45,204 bases of DNA from JBGPGW01 sp041484095 (GTDB lineage Bacteria > Pseudomonadota > Alphaproteobacteria > CADEGL01): NCBI GenBank assembly GCA_041484095.1, contig JBGPGW010000001.1, positions 1-45,204 of the forward strand, read 5' to 3'. Positions 7,231-15,841 of this stretch are shown here, in pieces. Made by a program: the position numbers and the translations under genes. The stretch's first letter is position 1. Each line of letters opens with the position of its first letter. The notes under the pieces are model-generated. The model made no database searches. It was not told the origin of the DNA and saw only the letters and a list, made by a program, of their open reading frames with translations.

Positions 7231-8325
7231 ATGACGCGATCGAAACGGCACACACTCGGCCTCTGCCTCCTCGGATTTGCCGGCGCTTTCGTTTTCCACG
7301 TCAGCGCCCACGCTCAGCCGCCCGCGCCGGCGCAGCCGATGGGTGCGACACCGCTCATCCTTCCCAACGCCGGGCCGGTCGGGGTGTCGGATCCCTCTGT
7401 CACGGTCGGGCCCGATGGACGCACTTGGCTCGCCTACACCATGATGGAGCAGGCCTCGCCGGTCGTGAACCTTCAGACGCGGATCGCCTATCTCGCACCC
7501 AACGGGCGCGTGTGGCACGACATGGGATTGATCAACAAGACGACGTCCGCCGGATCGCCCGAATCGTCCTGGGCGCATGAAACGCCGAGACTGCTTTACG
7601 ATCCCTATGGAGCACCTGGCGAGCAATGGTTGTTGTTTTGGTACCGCTACAAGCGGGTCGGCGAGAAACCGGAGTTCGATCGCGGCTGGGTGTCGCTTCG
7701 CACCGCGGCGGATCCGGCGCCGGACAAGTGGTCGGCCGAGCGCAAGCTGTTCGTCGGATCGCGTTACAACAAGGAGGAGGACAGCGTCGGCGGCCCGCCG
7801 GAGGTGGGCGTCCACGAGCTGCACCCCGATCTCGCGGACTGCGCGCTTCCCGGCGAGGTCGGCGCGCTTGCCGCCAAGGACGCGCTCTATGTGAGCCTAT
7901 ACTGCGCGGCCAAAGACCCGGCGAAGGCGCGGGTGATTCTCCTGCGCCGGCCGCGCGCTCAGCCGCGCTGGGACTATGTCGGCACGCTGTTCGACGGCGC
8001 GGATGCCAAGGCGCTCGGCTATCGCAGCTTCACCGCGACCGAACTGGCCGAGCAGGGCGGCAAGCGCTACCTTCTGCTTTCGCCCGAGAAAGACTTCATC
8101 TACCAGGGTTGCGCCGCCTTCGAGATCACCGATCTCGGGCGCGCGCTGCTCGCGCGACAGGCCGGCCGTCCGGTCGTCAAGGCGCGGATCGACGCGAAAT
8201 CCGGAAGCTTTCGGGGGGCATGCGCCTATGACGGGCGAAGCACGCTCGGCATGCTTTACGCCGAATACTTCGCGAGCCCGCCAATCAGCCGGATCTTCGC
8301 GAGCCGCGTGCGCCTGCCGGATTAG
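7231..8325 (+). CDS. Exported protein of unknown function, possibly beta-propeller
   Basis: 364 residues with a clear signal peptide: basic MTRSKR, hydrophobic core and a cleavage-like AHA-Q near residue 28. The mature part has repeating short motifs such as VSDPSVTVGPDGRTWLAYT and later strand-rich blocks with W/Y and Asp-box-like spacing. These resemble five-bladed propellers of glycosidase or sialidase type, but I cannot name a family. Several Cys residues in the second half suggest disulphides. The stop codon TAG (8323-8325) coincides with the left edge of the IS element, so the native C-terminus may have been altered. Downstream of the methyltransferase in a two-gene unit. Confidence 0.7.
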   Translation: MTRSKRHTLGLCLLGFAGAFVFHVSAHAQPPAPAQPMGATPLILPNAGPVGVSDPSVTVGPDGRTWLAYTMMEQASPVVNLQTRIAYLAPNGRVWHDMGLINKTTSAGSPESSWAHETPRLLYDPYGAPGEQWLLFWYRYKRVGEKPEFDRGWVSLRTAADPAPDKWSAERKLFVGSRYNKEEDSVGGPPEVGVHELHPDLADCALPGEVGALAAKDALYVSLYCAAKDPAKARVILLRRPRAQPRWDYVGTLFDGADAKALGYRSFTATELAEQGGKRYLLLSPEKDFIYQGCAAFEITDLGRALLARQAGRPVVKARIDAKSGSFRGACAYDGRSTLGMLYAEYFASPPISRIFASRVRLPD

Positions 8326-9184
8326 GGCGTGGACTCCTAAGCCCGTAGCCAGGTCGGATTGATGCGAGCTTGATGAAGGCAAGGTCGTTGGCTGCGAGTT
8401 TGTCGTAGCGAGTGGCAATCCGCCGACACTGCTTGATCTTGTTGAAGAATCGCTCAACCAAGTTTCGCGTTCGATACAGGTAAGGGCTGAAGCAGATTGG
8501 CTCCTTGCGATTGCGTTTCGGCGGAATGTTAGCCCACGCTCCTTGCCGGTTGGCGGGCGCCCTGATCCAGTCCGCATCATAGCCACGGTCTGCAAGTAGA
8601 ATTGTTCTCGGATGCAACCCGGTCAGGCGTGCTGAGCAAAGCTGATTGTCATGAGCCTCGCCGGGCGTAAGGTCGAGCTGCACCGGCAGGCCGTTGGCGT
8701 CCACGACGGCGTGAATCTTGCTCGTAAGTCCGCCTCGCGAGCGGTCCATATGTTGCCGTCTGTTGCCCGCGATGCAGGCCTCCGTGCCGGTGCACGCGCA
8801 CGATAGAGGTATCGATCATCTGCCCAGCCAGATCGTGAGCGGCGGCCAGCGCATCCATGATCTGGTCCCAGATGCCAGCTTGCCGCCAGCGAACGAAGCG
8901 ATTGTAGCAAGTCGTGGAGGGGCCAAAGCTCTCCGGTAGATCGCGCCACGGCGCACCTGATCGTAAGACCCAAAAGATCCCATTAAGGACACGCCGGTCG
9001 TCTACACGTGGCACGCCGCGCGGCTTGTTCGGGAGCATCGGCCTGATGACACTCCGTTCATGGTCGGTGAGTTCATGCCGCATGATTCGAGGCTCCAGTT
9101 TGGAAGCTTGAATCATGCCCATGCTGATGCGCGCAGCACGGAACCGGCATTGCCGGTGTTCATCACTAAATGGACATGAGCGCC
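8326..9184 (-). mobile_element. IS5-family insertion sequence (IS427-like), decayed
   Basis: A single transposase gene fills this stretch. Its left edge begins GGCGTGGACTCC directly at the stop codon of the exported protein. The right edge is uncertain; I place it near GAGCGCC at 9178-9184, because inward reading from there (GGCGCTCATGTCC) only loosely resembles the left end. No target-site duplication could be confirmed. G+C is lower than in flanking housekeeping genes. Confidence 0.75.
8327..9083 (-). pseudogene. IS5-family transposase, frameshifted
   Basis: DDE transposase in two frames. Frame one starts MRHELTDHERSVIRPMLP (ATG 9081-9083) and carries FWVLRSGAPWRDLPESFG and MIDTSIVRVHRHG with the first catalytic Asp. 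The second frame gives MDRSRGGLTSKIHAVVD, LLADRGYDAD (second Asp) and NLVERFFNKIKQCRR (Glu). The change of frame falls near 8776-8785, where the minus strand reads CACGGAGGCCTGC; one base too many separates HG from ACIAGN. No A-rich slippery run is there, so this looks like mutation rather than programmed frameshifting. A second loss near the C-terminus (after KLASIR) makes the frame run past the expected end at about 8322 to a stop at 8285. Probably inactive. Confidence 0.8.
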
Positions 9185-9287
9185 GAGTTCAGTTACTTCG
9201 CAATTTGACCCCAAGCGGACATTGGCGCCAATGCCCGACAATCTATCGCCGCATCGATCCAGCCCTCCGTGGGCATCATGCCATATC

Positions 9288-9647
9288 CTACTTGCCCTGG
9301 ATCATGTCCATAAAGGGAGGAAAGGTCAGCAGCAAGCCAATCGCCAGCGCCGCAAAAGCCACCACGTTGATCTTGGCCAGGTTGATTGTTCTTGTTCTCC
9401 ATTGGCGGTTAAGAACAATCCAGGATACCAGCCACACGATGATCGCCCCTGCCGTAACGCCTGAGAGCGTCCCGGTCGGATTATAGAAATTCAGCAGTTT
9501 CGAGATCGTTGGCGAAGCATCGCCTGCCAAGGCCAAGATGCCGAGCATGGCGCAACCAATGCCTGCTGCGAGAATGGCAGCCGCACCGGGCCCATTCGGA
9601 ACGCGCGTAGCTTCACTCGAGTCGGCCAGTTTCTGCGACATGCTCAT
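9288..9647 (-). CDS. Small membrane protein of unknown function
   Basis: 119 residues with three hydrophobic segments (about 22-42, 64-79 and 92-110). A polar N-terminus ends in RVPNGPG, and there is a conserved-looking loop NRQWRTRTINLAKINV. I do not recognise the family. Its ATG (9645-9647) overlaps the stop of the upstream membrane gene in an ATGA arrangement, so the two are translationally coupled and probably form a complex. Codon use and G+C are lower than in neighbouring housekeeping genes, in line with acquisition together with the IS element. Confidence 0.7.
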   Translation of the reverse strand: MSMSQKLADSSEATRVPNGPGAAAILAAGIGCAMLGILALAGDASPTISKLLNFYNPTGTLSGVTAGAIIVWLVSWIVLNRQWRTRTINLAKINVVAFAALAIGLLLTFPPFMDMIQGK

Positions 9648-10213
9648 TCTTCTCCCTCCATCAGAACAATGATCGAGCCACCGCGCACGGGCGCGTACTT
9701 ATTCAAGAAGGCGCCGAATGCCCCAGCGATTCCCGTCGCGACGAAAGCGACGACCGCGAAGGCCAGCACGGCCTTGCGCATGTGCTGGAGGCTGCTGAGA
9801 GCGCGCCCATACTTCCCGATGACATAGGCCACCATCGTCATCGAGATAGGCGCTATCCATGACACATGCTCTTTCCATTCCATGCCGACGTTATGCCACT
9901 CGGAGGTTTTCCCGCTGGAGAGGAGCAAGCGCCGTGGGTATTCCGATAAATCGGTAATGCCCTCTGGCGGAACAGCCCGATACCAGGGGTAAACGATGTA
10001 GGCGCCCGAAAATACCGTTAGCCAGGCGAGGATGACCATTACCGCAAGGTAGAGAGACAGCAATGTCTGCCCATAGCTGCTCGGTTGAACCGACCCACTC
10101 GGCGCGGACATTCGGTACAATTCCGCAAGAGCGCCCGAAAATGCCAGCATGAACAGTGCCCCGAAACCCATCCCATGCAACACCGTCCAGAAATCGTGAG
10201 TCGAGATTTCCAT
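9644..10213 (-). CDS. Four-TM membrane protein of unknown function
   Basis: 189 residues with four hydrophobic segments (about 8-30, 48-72, 119-138 and 153-177). Histidines lie at membrane edges: STHDFWTVLHGMGFGALF (H6, H13) and SEWHN/EWKEHVSWIAP before the third segment. Such a pattern would suit haem or metal binding, but that is inference. The start ATG at 10211-10213 has GGGGGA just upstream; a longer frame starting at 10258 lacks such a site. First gene of a two-gene unit. The AT-rich DNA from 10300 to 10420 probably holds its promoter. Confidence 0.7.
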   Translation of the reverse strand: MEISTHDFWTVLHGMGFGALFMLAFSGALAELYRMSAPSGSVQPSSYGQTLLSLYLAVMVILAWLTVFSGAYIVYPWYRAVPPEGITDLSEYPRRLLLSSGKTSEWHNVGMEWKEHVSWIAPISMTMVAYVIGKYGRALSSLQHMRKAVLAFAVVAFVATGIAGAFGAFLNKYAPVRGGSIIVLMEGEE

Positions 10214-10699
10214 GGTATCCCCCGTGTTGAAGTGCGGCCGCCGAGCCCACTTGCCCACCCCTTAGTCTCGGATCGCCCACATCCTCAGGCTGCCTAGTGG
10301 TTGACATCCGATCTGCCTTACTTTTTGTACCTTATTTCAACATGCGGGACATGCAACTTTAAATTAGAACAAACCCTCGTTTAATTAATTCAGATCATAC
10401 CTTTACGCTATGCGGAGCTTGCTTCGGGGCGCTTCCCATGGCGCAATTCCGGCCTCTTCCGGCGCTGGCTGGCCATGAGAACGCGGCCGCATCACGCCAT
10501 CCACTGAAATCACTCCAGCAAAGGCGGCAGATGCAGTAGCCGCCATCTCACATGGCACCGTAGGGGAGTCTGCTCCTGGCACCTCTCGGACATGGTGCGA
10601 TCAATCAAGCATGGCCGCTTTCGCTCCGGAAGCGGAAGCTCACGAGCTGCTATCAGTCTCGATTTATGAGTTCACGGCCTGGGGCGCCTCAGCCGGCCG
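10214..10699. other. Intergenic region, AT-rich in part
   Basis: No gene supported. 10300-10400 is AT-rich and probably contains the minus-strand promoter of the membrane gene pair: TTGCAT and TAAGGT 16 bp apart read on that strand, a weak match. A hairpin CCGCTT/AAGCGG lies at 10615-10635 without a T-run. An 80-residue open frame at 10611 has no recognisable features and overlaps the end of leuB. Confidence 0.45.
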
Positions 10700-11809
10700 T
10701 CAGCGCAGCCGGTCGAGCTCACGGAGCACGGCATCGCCCATCGCCGTCGTCGAGACCTTGTTGGCACCCGGCTGCATGATGTCGGCCGTACGCACGCCCG
10801 AGGCGAGAACGGCCTCGATCGCGCGCTCGACGAGAGCCGCCTCCGCCCCCTGATCGAAGGAGTAGCGCAGCATCATCGCGAAGGAGAGCATCGTGGCCAG
10901 CGGGTTGGCCATGTCCTTGCCGGTGATGTCGGGCGCCGAGCCGTGCACGGGTTCATAAAGAGCGCGACGCCGCCCCGTCGAATCCGGCGCCCCCAGCGAG
11001 GCCGAGGGAAGCATGCCGAGCGAGCCCGTGAGCATCGCCGCCTCGTCGGACAGGATGTCGCCGAACAGATTGTCCGTGACGATCACGTCGAACTGGCGGG
11101 GATTGCGCACGAGCTGCATGGCGCAGTTGTCCGCGTACATGTGCGTGAGCGTGATATCGGTATACTCCGCATCGCGAAGCTTCTGAACCTCGTCCCGCCA
11201 GAGCACGCCGCTTTCCATCACATTCGCCTTGTCGACGGAACAGACAACGCGCTTGCGCTTGCGCGCGAGATCGAACGCGACGCGCGCGACGCGTAGGATC
11301 TCGCCCGTCGTATAGACCTGCGTGTTGATGCCGCGCCGCGAGCCGTCCGGCAGCGTCTCGATGCCGCGCGGCGTTCCGAAATACACCCCGCCCGTGAGCT
11401 CGCGCACGATCATCATGTCGAGGCCCTTCACGATCTCGGATTTGAGCGTCGAGGCGTCCACGAGCGCGTCGAAGACGATAGCCGGGCGCAGATTGGCGAA
11501 CAGCTGCATCTCCTTCCGGAGACGAAGGAGGCCCCGCTCCGGCTTCTTCTCGAAAGGCAGCGAGTCCCATTTCGGCCCGCCGACGGCGCCGAGCAGGACC
11601 GCATCCGACGCCATCGCATCGGCCATCGCGTTGTCGGTGAGGGGTGTGCCATGCGCGTCGATCGAGCAGCCGCCGACCAGCCCTTCCGTCACGTCGAACG
11701 ACGCGTGACGCCCCTTGGCCAGCCATTCGATGACCCGGCGCACTTGGCGCATGACTTCCGGGCCAATACCGTCGCCCGGCAACATCAGCAGTTTGCGATT
11801 GGCGACCAT
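10700..11809 (-). CDS. leuB: 3-isopropylmalate dehydrogenase
   Basis: NAD-dependent oxidative decarboxylation of 3-isopropylmalate, third step of the leucine branch; 369 residues, normal length. Motifs: LLMLPGDGIGPEVM, LLGAVGGPKWD, LRLRKEMQLFANLRPA (substrate-binding arginines), VRELTGGVYFG with the catalytic Tyr, VDKANVMESG with the catalytic Lys, DNLFGDILSDEAAMLTGSLGMLPSASLG (metal-binding Asp), and EPVHGSAPDITGKDMANP (NAD-binding). Last of leuC-leuD-leuB, 54 bp after leuD. Confidence 0.97.
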   Translation of the reverse strand: MVANRKLLMLPGDGIGPEVMRQVRRVIEWLAKGRHASFDVTEGLVGGCSIDAHGTPLTDNAMADAMASDAVLLGAVGGPKWDSLPFEKKPERGLLRLRKEMQLFANLRPAIVFDALVDASTLKSEIVKGLDMMIVRELTGGVYFGTPRGIETLPDGSRRGINTQVYTTGEILRVARVAFDLARKRKRVVCSVDKANVMESGVLWRDEVQKLRDAEYTDITLTHMYADNCAMQLVRNPRQFDVIVTDNLFGDILSDEAAMLTGSLGMLPSASLGAPDSTGRRRALYEPVHGSAPDITGKDMANPLATMLSFAMMLRYSFDQGAEAALVERAIEAVLASGVRTADIMQPGANKVSTTAMGDAVLRELDRLR

Positions 11810-11863
11810 GATCCTGTCTTTCCGTGGAAGGTACGTGGAATCAAACGTGAGACGGCGCCGCGA

Positions 11864-12487
11864 TCACGCCTTGGCCTGGCCGAAGAGCCATGGCTGGCGA
11901 GACGCCTGCGACGCCTCGAATCGATCGATCGCCGGTCGTTTCTCGAGCGTGAGCCCGATGTCGTCGAGCCCGTTGAGCAGGCAGTGCTTGCGGAAGGGCT
12001 CGACGTCGAAATGAATCTTGCCGCCGTCCGGACGCGTGATCTCCTGCGCAACGAGATCGATCGTCAGCACCGCATTGGCCCCGCGCCGCGCATCCTCCAT
12101 CAGCTGATCGATCTGGGCCTGCGGCAGCCTGATCGGCAGGACGCCGTTCTTGAAGCAATTGTTGTAGAAGATGTCGGCGAAGGATGGCGCGATGACGCAA
12201 CGGATGCCGAAATCAAGCAACGCCCACGGCGCATGCTCGCGCGACGAGCCGCATCCGAAATTCTCGCCCGTCACCAAGACCTGCGCCTTCCGGTAGGCCG
12301 CTTGGTTGAGGATGAATTCCGGCTTCTCGATCCCGTCGGCGTTGAAGCGGATGTCGTTGAAAAGATTTGCGCCGAGGCCCGTGCGCTTGATGGTCTTGAG
12401 GAACCGCGCGGGGATGATCCGGTCGGTGTCGATGTTCACATGCGGCAACGGCGCCGCAACTCCGCTCAACGTCGTGAATTTCTGCAT
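11864..12487 (-). CDS. leuD: 3-isopropylmalate dehydratase small subunit
   Basis: Swivelling domain of isopropylmalate isomerase, working with LeuC; 207 residues. Motifs: NIDTDRIIPARFLKTIKRTGLG, GENFGCGSSREHAPWAL (the loop that closes on substrate) and IAPSFADIFYNNCFKNGVLPI. Ten bp separate it from leuC. It ends with EKRPAIDRFEASQASRQPWLF, the usual LeuD tail. Confidence 0.97.
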   Translation of the reverse strand: MQKFTTLSGVAAPLPHVNIDTDRIIPARFLKTIKRTGLGANLFNDIRFNADGIEKPEFILNQAAYRKAQVLVTGENFGCGSSREHAPWALLDFGIRCVIAPSFADIFYNNCFKNGVLPIRLPQAQIDQLMEDARRGANAVLTIDLVAQEITRPDGGKIHFDVEPFRKHCLLNGLDDIGLTLEKRPAIDRFEASQASRQPWLFGQAKA

Positions 12488-12497
12488 GTGATCGCTC

Positions 12498-13904
12498 CTA
12501 GACGAACTCGCGCACGTCGGCGAACCGGCCCTTGATGGCGGCGGCGGCGGCCATGCCCGGGCTCACGAGATGTGTGCGCCCGCCCGGCCCCTGGCGTCCT
12601 TCGAAGTTCCGGTTCGAGGTCGAGGCACATCGCTCGCCCGGCTTCAACTTGTCGGCGTTCATGGCTAGGCACATGGAACAGCCGGGCTCGCGCCAATCGA
12701 ACCCGGCCGCGATGAAGATCCGATCGAGACCTTCCTCTTCCGCCTGATGCTTCACGAGGCCGGAACCCGGCACGACCATCGCATAGACGCCGGGCGCCAC
12801 CGTGCGGCCCTTGGCCACCGCGGCCGCGACCCGCAAGTCTTCGATCCGGCCGTTGGTGCAGGAGCCGATGAACACCTTGTCGATCTTGATATCCGTGACG
12901 GCCATGCCGGCCTCGAGCCCCATATATTCGAGCGACCGCGTCATGGCCTTGGCCTTGCCGTCGTCGTGCGCTTCGTTGGGGCCGGGCACGCGGCCCGTGA
13001 TGGGCACGACGTCTTCGGGGCTGGTGCCCCAGGTCACGACAGGCGGAATCTCCGCCCCCCGCAACAGGACCTCCTTGTCGTAGACCGCGCCGGGGTCCGC
13101 GGGCAGCGTCTGCCAGTAGGCGACCGCCTGCTCCCACGCGCCGGCCTTCGGCGACAGCGCCCGCCCCTTGAGATAGGCGAAGGTCTTCTCATCCGGCGCG
13201 ATGAGGCCAGCGCGCGCGCCGGCCTCGATCGACATGTTGCACACGGTCATGCGGCCCTCCATGGAGAGGCTGCGGATCGCCTCGCCCGCATATTCGATGA
13301 CGTGCCCCGTGCCGCCGGCCGTGCCGATGGTCCCGATGATCGCGAGAATCATGTCCTTCGCCGTGACACCCGGCCCCAGCGCGCCGTCGACCGTGACGCG
13401 CATGTTCTTCGCGGGCCGCTGGATCAGCGTCTGCGTCGCGAGCACGTGCTCGACCTCGGACGTTCCGATCCCGAAGGCCAGAGAACCAAAGGCGCCGTGC
13501 GTCGAGGTGTGGCTGTCGCCGCAGACGATAGTCGTGCCGGGCTGGGTGAAGCCTTGTTCGGGCCCGATGATGTGGACGATGCCCTGGCGCGGGTCGGTCA
13601 TCGAATAGAGCTCGACGCCGAACTCCGCGCAATTCGCCGTCAGCGTATCGATCTGAAGCGCCGATTCCGGATCGTCGATCCCTTTCGAGCGATCGGAGGT
13701 GGGCACGTTGTGGTCCGCGACCGCGAGCGTCGCATCCGGACGCCGCACCTTTCGACCCGCCGCCCGCAATCCCTCGAACGCCTGCGGACTCGTGACCTCG
13801 TGGACGAGATGACGGTCGATATAGAGGAGGCATGTGCCATCATCGCGGACATCGACCACGTGGCTCTGCCAGATCTTGTCGAACAATGTACGGGGCGCAC
13901 TCAT
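12498..13904 (-). CDS. leuC: 3-isopropylmalate dehydratase large subunit
   Basis: Aconitase-family subunit with a 4Fe-4S cluster, 468 residues. Motifs: RTLFDKIWQSHVV at the N-terminus, IVCGDSHTSTHGAFGSLAFGIGTSEVEHVLATQ, VFIGSCTNGRIEDLRVAA (first cluster Cys) and CSMCLAMNADKL (the other two cluster Cys). NRNFEGRQGPGGRTHLVSPGMAAAAA near the end binds substrate. It starts only 21 bp after rplS ends, with no visible leader peptide or attenuator, suggesting readthrough from the ribosomal-protein operon or a promoter inside rplS. Confidence 0.97.
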   Translation of the reverse strand: MSAPRTLFDKIWQSHVVDVRDDGTCLLYIDRHLVHEVTSPQAFEGLRAAGRKVRRPDATLAVADHNVPTSDRSKGIDDPESALQIDTLTANCAEFGVELYSMTDPRQGIVHIIGPEQGFTQPGTTIVCGDSHTSTHGAFGSLAFGIGTSEVEHVLATQTLIQRPAKNMRVTVDGALGPGVTAKDMILAIIGTIGTAGGTGHVIEYAGEAIRSLSMEGRMTVCNMSIEAGARAGLIAPDEKTFAYLKGRALSPKAGAWEQAVAYWQTLPADPGAVYDKEVLLRGAEIPPVVTWGTSPEDVVPITGRVPGPNEAHDDGKAKAMTRSLEYMGLEAGMAVTDIKIDKVFIGSCTNGRIEDLRVAAAVAKGRTVAPGVYAMVVPGSGLVKHQAEEEGLDRIFIAAGFDWREPGCSMCLAMNADKLKPGERCASTSNRNFEGRQGPGGRTHLVSPGMAAAAAIKGRFADVREFV

Positions 13905-13925
13905 GACGGCGGACTCTCGTGTTGC

Positions 13926-14462
13926 CTAGCGATGATCGGTTCGTTCGCGCCGACGCTCCTTCTTCGGCTTTTCCTTTTTCGCCTTCTTCTCGGACTTGGC
14001 ACTTGGCGCGGCATCAGCGGATGACGGCGCTGCGGCCACGCTTTCGTCGCGCGCGAACGCTTCCGCGGCTGTCGCCGCTTCGGCGCCGCCGCCGAGCGCA
14101 GCCGTGCCGATCTTCTCCGCGATGCGGGCGGCCTTGCCCGTGAGACCCCTCAGGTAATACAGCTTCGCCCGCCGCACGGCGCCGCGCCGTATGACTTCGA
14201 TCTCGGCGATGCGCGGGCTGTAAAGCGGGAACACGCGCTCCACCCCTTCGCCATAGCTGATCTTGCGCACCGTGAAGGAAGAATTGAGGCCCGCATTTTT
14301 GCGCGCGATGCAGACTCCCTCGAAGGCCTGTACGCGTTCGCGCGTGCCCTCGATGACCTTCACTTTGATCCGCAGCGTGTCGCCCGGCCTGAAATCAGGC
14401 ACTGCGCGCGCTGCCTTCAGCTTGGCAACCTGCTCGCCTTCCAGCTCGCGAATGATATCCAT
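13926..14462 (-). CDS. rplS: Ribosomal protein bL19 with charged C-terminal extension
   Basis: Large-subunit protein at the 30S-50S interface. 178 residues: the first 115 or so are standard bL19 (MDIIRELEGEQ, FRPGDTLRIKVKVIEGTRERVQAFEGVCIARKN, SYGEGVERVFPLYSPRI, RRGAVRRAKLYYLRGLTGKAARI). It is followed by an Ala-rich stretch and a very basic tail (KKAKKEKPKKERRR). Such extensions are common in alphaproteobacteria. The ATG at 14460-14462 begins at the conserved MDII; the in-frame start seven codons upstream sits in the trmD end. Four bp after trmD. Confidence 0.95.
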   Translation of the reverse strand: MDIIRELEGEQVAKLKAARAVPDFRPGDTLRIKVKVIEGTRERVQAFEGVCIARKNAGLNSSFTVRKISYGEGVERVFPLYSPRIAEIEVIRRGAVRRAKLYYLRGLTGKAARIAEKIGTAALGGGAEAATAAEAFARDESVAAAPSSADAAPSAKSEKKAKKEKPKKERRRERTDHR

Positions 14463-14466
14463 GGCT

Positions 14467-15234
14467 TCAACCCTTCCTTTCACTGGTCACGACGGCCGAT
14501 GATCGCGCTTTCGCTCGAATCGCTTCGTAGCGAGCCCACAAATCCGGTCTCCGCAATCTGGTAATTTCCTCTGCTTGCAAACGGCGCCACTCGCGGACAC
14601 GTTCATGATGTCCGCTGAGCAACACCTCGGGCACGCCGCGTCCCCGCCAATCCTGTGGTCGCGTGAAATGCGGGTATTCGAGCAAGCCCGACGTAAAACT
14701 TTCCTCCTCGAGCGATTCCGCCGCCCCCAGCACGCCGGGCAAAAGACGGACGCACGCGTCGATCAGGCAAATCGCGGCCGGCTCGCCGCCGGACAGAACG
14801 AAATCGCCGAGGCTCACCTCCTCGACGGCGCGCGCCTCGAGAACGCGCTGGTCGACGCCCTCGTAACGCCCGCACAACAGAACGACGCCCGACCCTTCGG
14901 CGAGCGCGCGCACCCGCGCCTGGACGAGCGGCGTCCCGCGGGGCGACAGATAGATCACGGGGCACGGCGCAAGCCCCGCCGCGGCCCGGGATTCGAGCAC
15001 GGCATCGAGTGCCGCATCGATGACGTCCGGGCGCATGATGAGACCGGGGCCGCCGCCGAAGGGCGCATCATCGACCGTCCCGTGACGGTTGATCGCAAAG
15101 CGCCGGATGTCGATCGCGTCGAGCGACCATATCCCGGCCGTGCGCGCACGCCCCACGAGCGACTCCCCGAGCAACCCGGGAAACATTTCGGGAAAGAGCG
15201 TCATGACGCTGGCGGTCCAGTTCGGTCGCATCAT
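14467..15234 (-). CDS. trmD: tRNA (guanine37-N1)-methyltransferase
   Basis: SPOUT methyltransferase making m1G37, which prevents +1 frameshifting; 255 residues. Motifs: WTASVMTLFPEMFPGLLGESLVG, DDAPFGGGPGLIMRPDV, VIYLSPRGTPLVQ, LLCGRYEGVDQRVLE and EVSLGDFVLSGGEPAAICLIDA (the knotted SAM site), then LLEYPHFTRPQDWRGRGVPEVLLSGHH. I prefer the ATG at 15232-15234, one base after the rimM stop, because GGGAG lies 10 nt upstream. The ATG at 15243 would put that site 1 nt away. Confidence 0.95.
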   Translation of the reverse strand: MMRPNWTASVMTLFPEMFPGLLGESLVGRARTAGIWSLDAIDIRRFAINRHGTVDDAPFGGGPGLIMRPDVIDAALDAVLESRAAAGLAPCPVIYLSPRGTPLVQARVRALAEGSGVVLLCGRYEGVDQRVLEARAVEEVSLGDFVLSGGEPAAICLIDACVRLLPGVLGAAESLEEESFTSGLLEYPHFTRPQDWRGRGVPEVLLSGHHERVREWRRLQAEEITRLRRPDLWARYEAIRAKARSSAVVTSERKG

Positions 15235-15235
15235 C

Positions 15236-15820
15236 CTAGGCATGCTCCCGCGCTTTGCCGCCCGCGGCCCGTCGCCGTTGAGGGGGGCGCCGCTCCGCCG
15301 CGCCGATCAGTCCATCCGGCGGATCGACCACGATGCGTCCCCGCGCGAGATCGACGGCCGGCACGACCGCTCTCGTGAATGGCAACAAGACGCTCGCGCC
15401 GTCTTCCTGTTGAACCTCCAGGACGTCGCCGGCACCAAAATCGTAGACGGCAGAAACGTTCCCGAACGGACGGCCATCCGCGTATTCGGCGGCGGCGCCG
15501 ATGAGATCGGCGGCGTAGTACTCGTCGGCCGCCGCGGGCTCGGGCATGACGCGCCGCTCGACGTAAAGGCGCGTACCCTTGAGCCCCTCGGCTGTCCGCC
15601 GATCGGTGATGCCGGCGATGTGCGCGATGACATGATCCGGCCCGGCCCGGTCGACCCTAAGCGTGAACGATCGCGACCCCGTTTCGTCCGAAACGGGCCC
15701 GTACGCCGCCACCGCCTGAGGCTCGGCCGTAAAGGTCTTGATGCGCACGGCGCCGCGCACGCCATGCGCGCCGGCGATGGCCCCAAGACACAATCGTTTC
15801 GTTCCGTCCGCCACGATCAA
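15236..15820 (-). CDS. rimM: 16S rRNA processing protein RimM
   Basis: 30S maturation factor that binds uS19; 194 residues. The RimM domain LCLGAIAGAHGVRGAVRIKTFT, the ADRRTAEGLKGTRLYVER-type block (here ITDRRTAEGLKGTRLYV) and the PRC-barrel part YYAADLIGAAAEYADGRPFGNV are clear. The frame opens with TTG at 15818-15820, preceded by AGAAGG; a GTG two codons later (15812-15814) is the alternative start. No ATG is available. The C-terminus is Arg-rich. It lies between rpsP and trmD. Confidence 0.94.
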   Translation of the reverse strand: MIVADGTKRLCLGAIAGAHGVRGAVRIKTFTAEPQAVAAYGPVSDETGSRSFTLRVDRAGPDHVIAHIAGITDRRTAEGLKGTRLYVERRVMPEPAAADEYYAADLIGAAAEYADGRPFGNVSAVYDFGAGDVLEVQQEDGASVLLPFTRAVVPAVDLARGRIVVDPPDGLIGAAERRPPQRRRAAGGKAREHA

Positions 15821-15841
15821 ACCCGACCGCCTTCTCTACCG

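Noticed and set aside
8760..8790. Programmed frameshift in the transposase
   Set aside because: No A-rich slippery heptamer is seen at the frame change, and a second lesion exists near the C-terminus.
11651..14024. Long plus-strand frames opposite leuD, leuC and rplS
   Set aside because: Shadows of recognised genes on the other strand.
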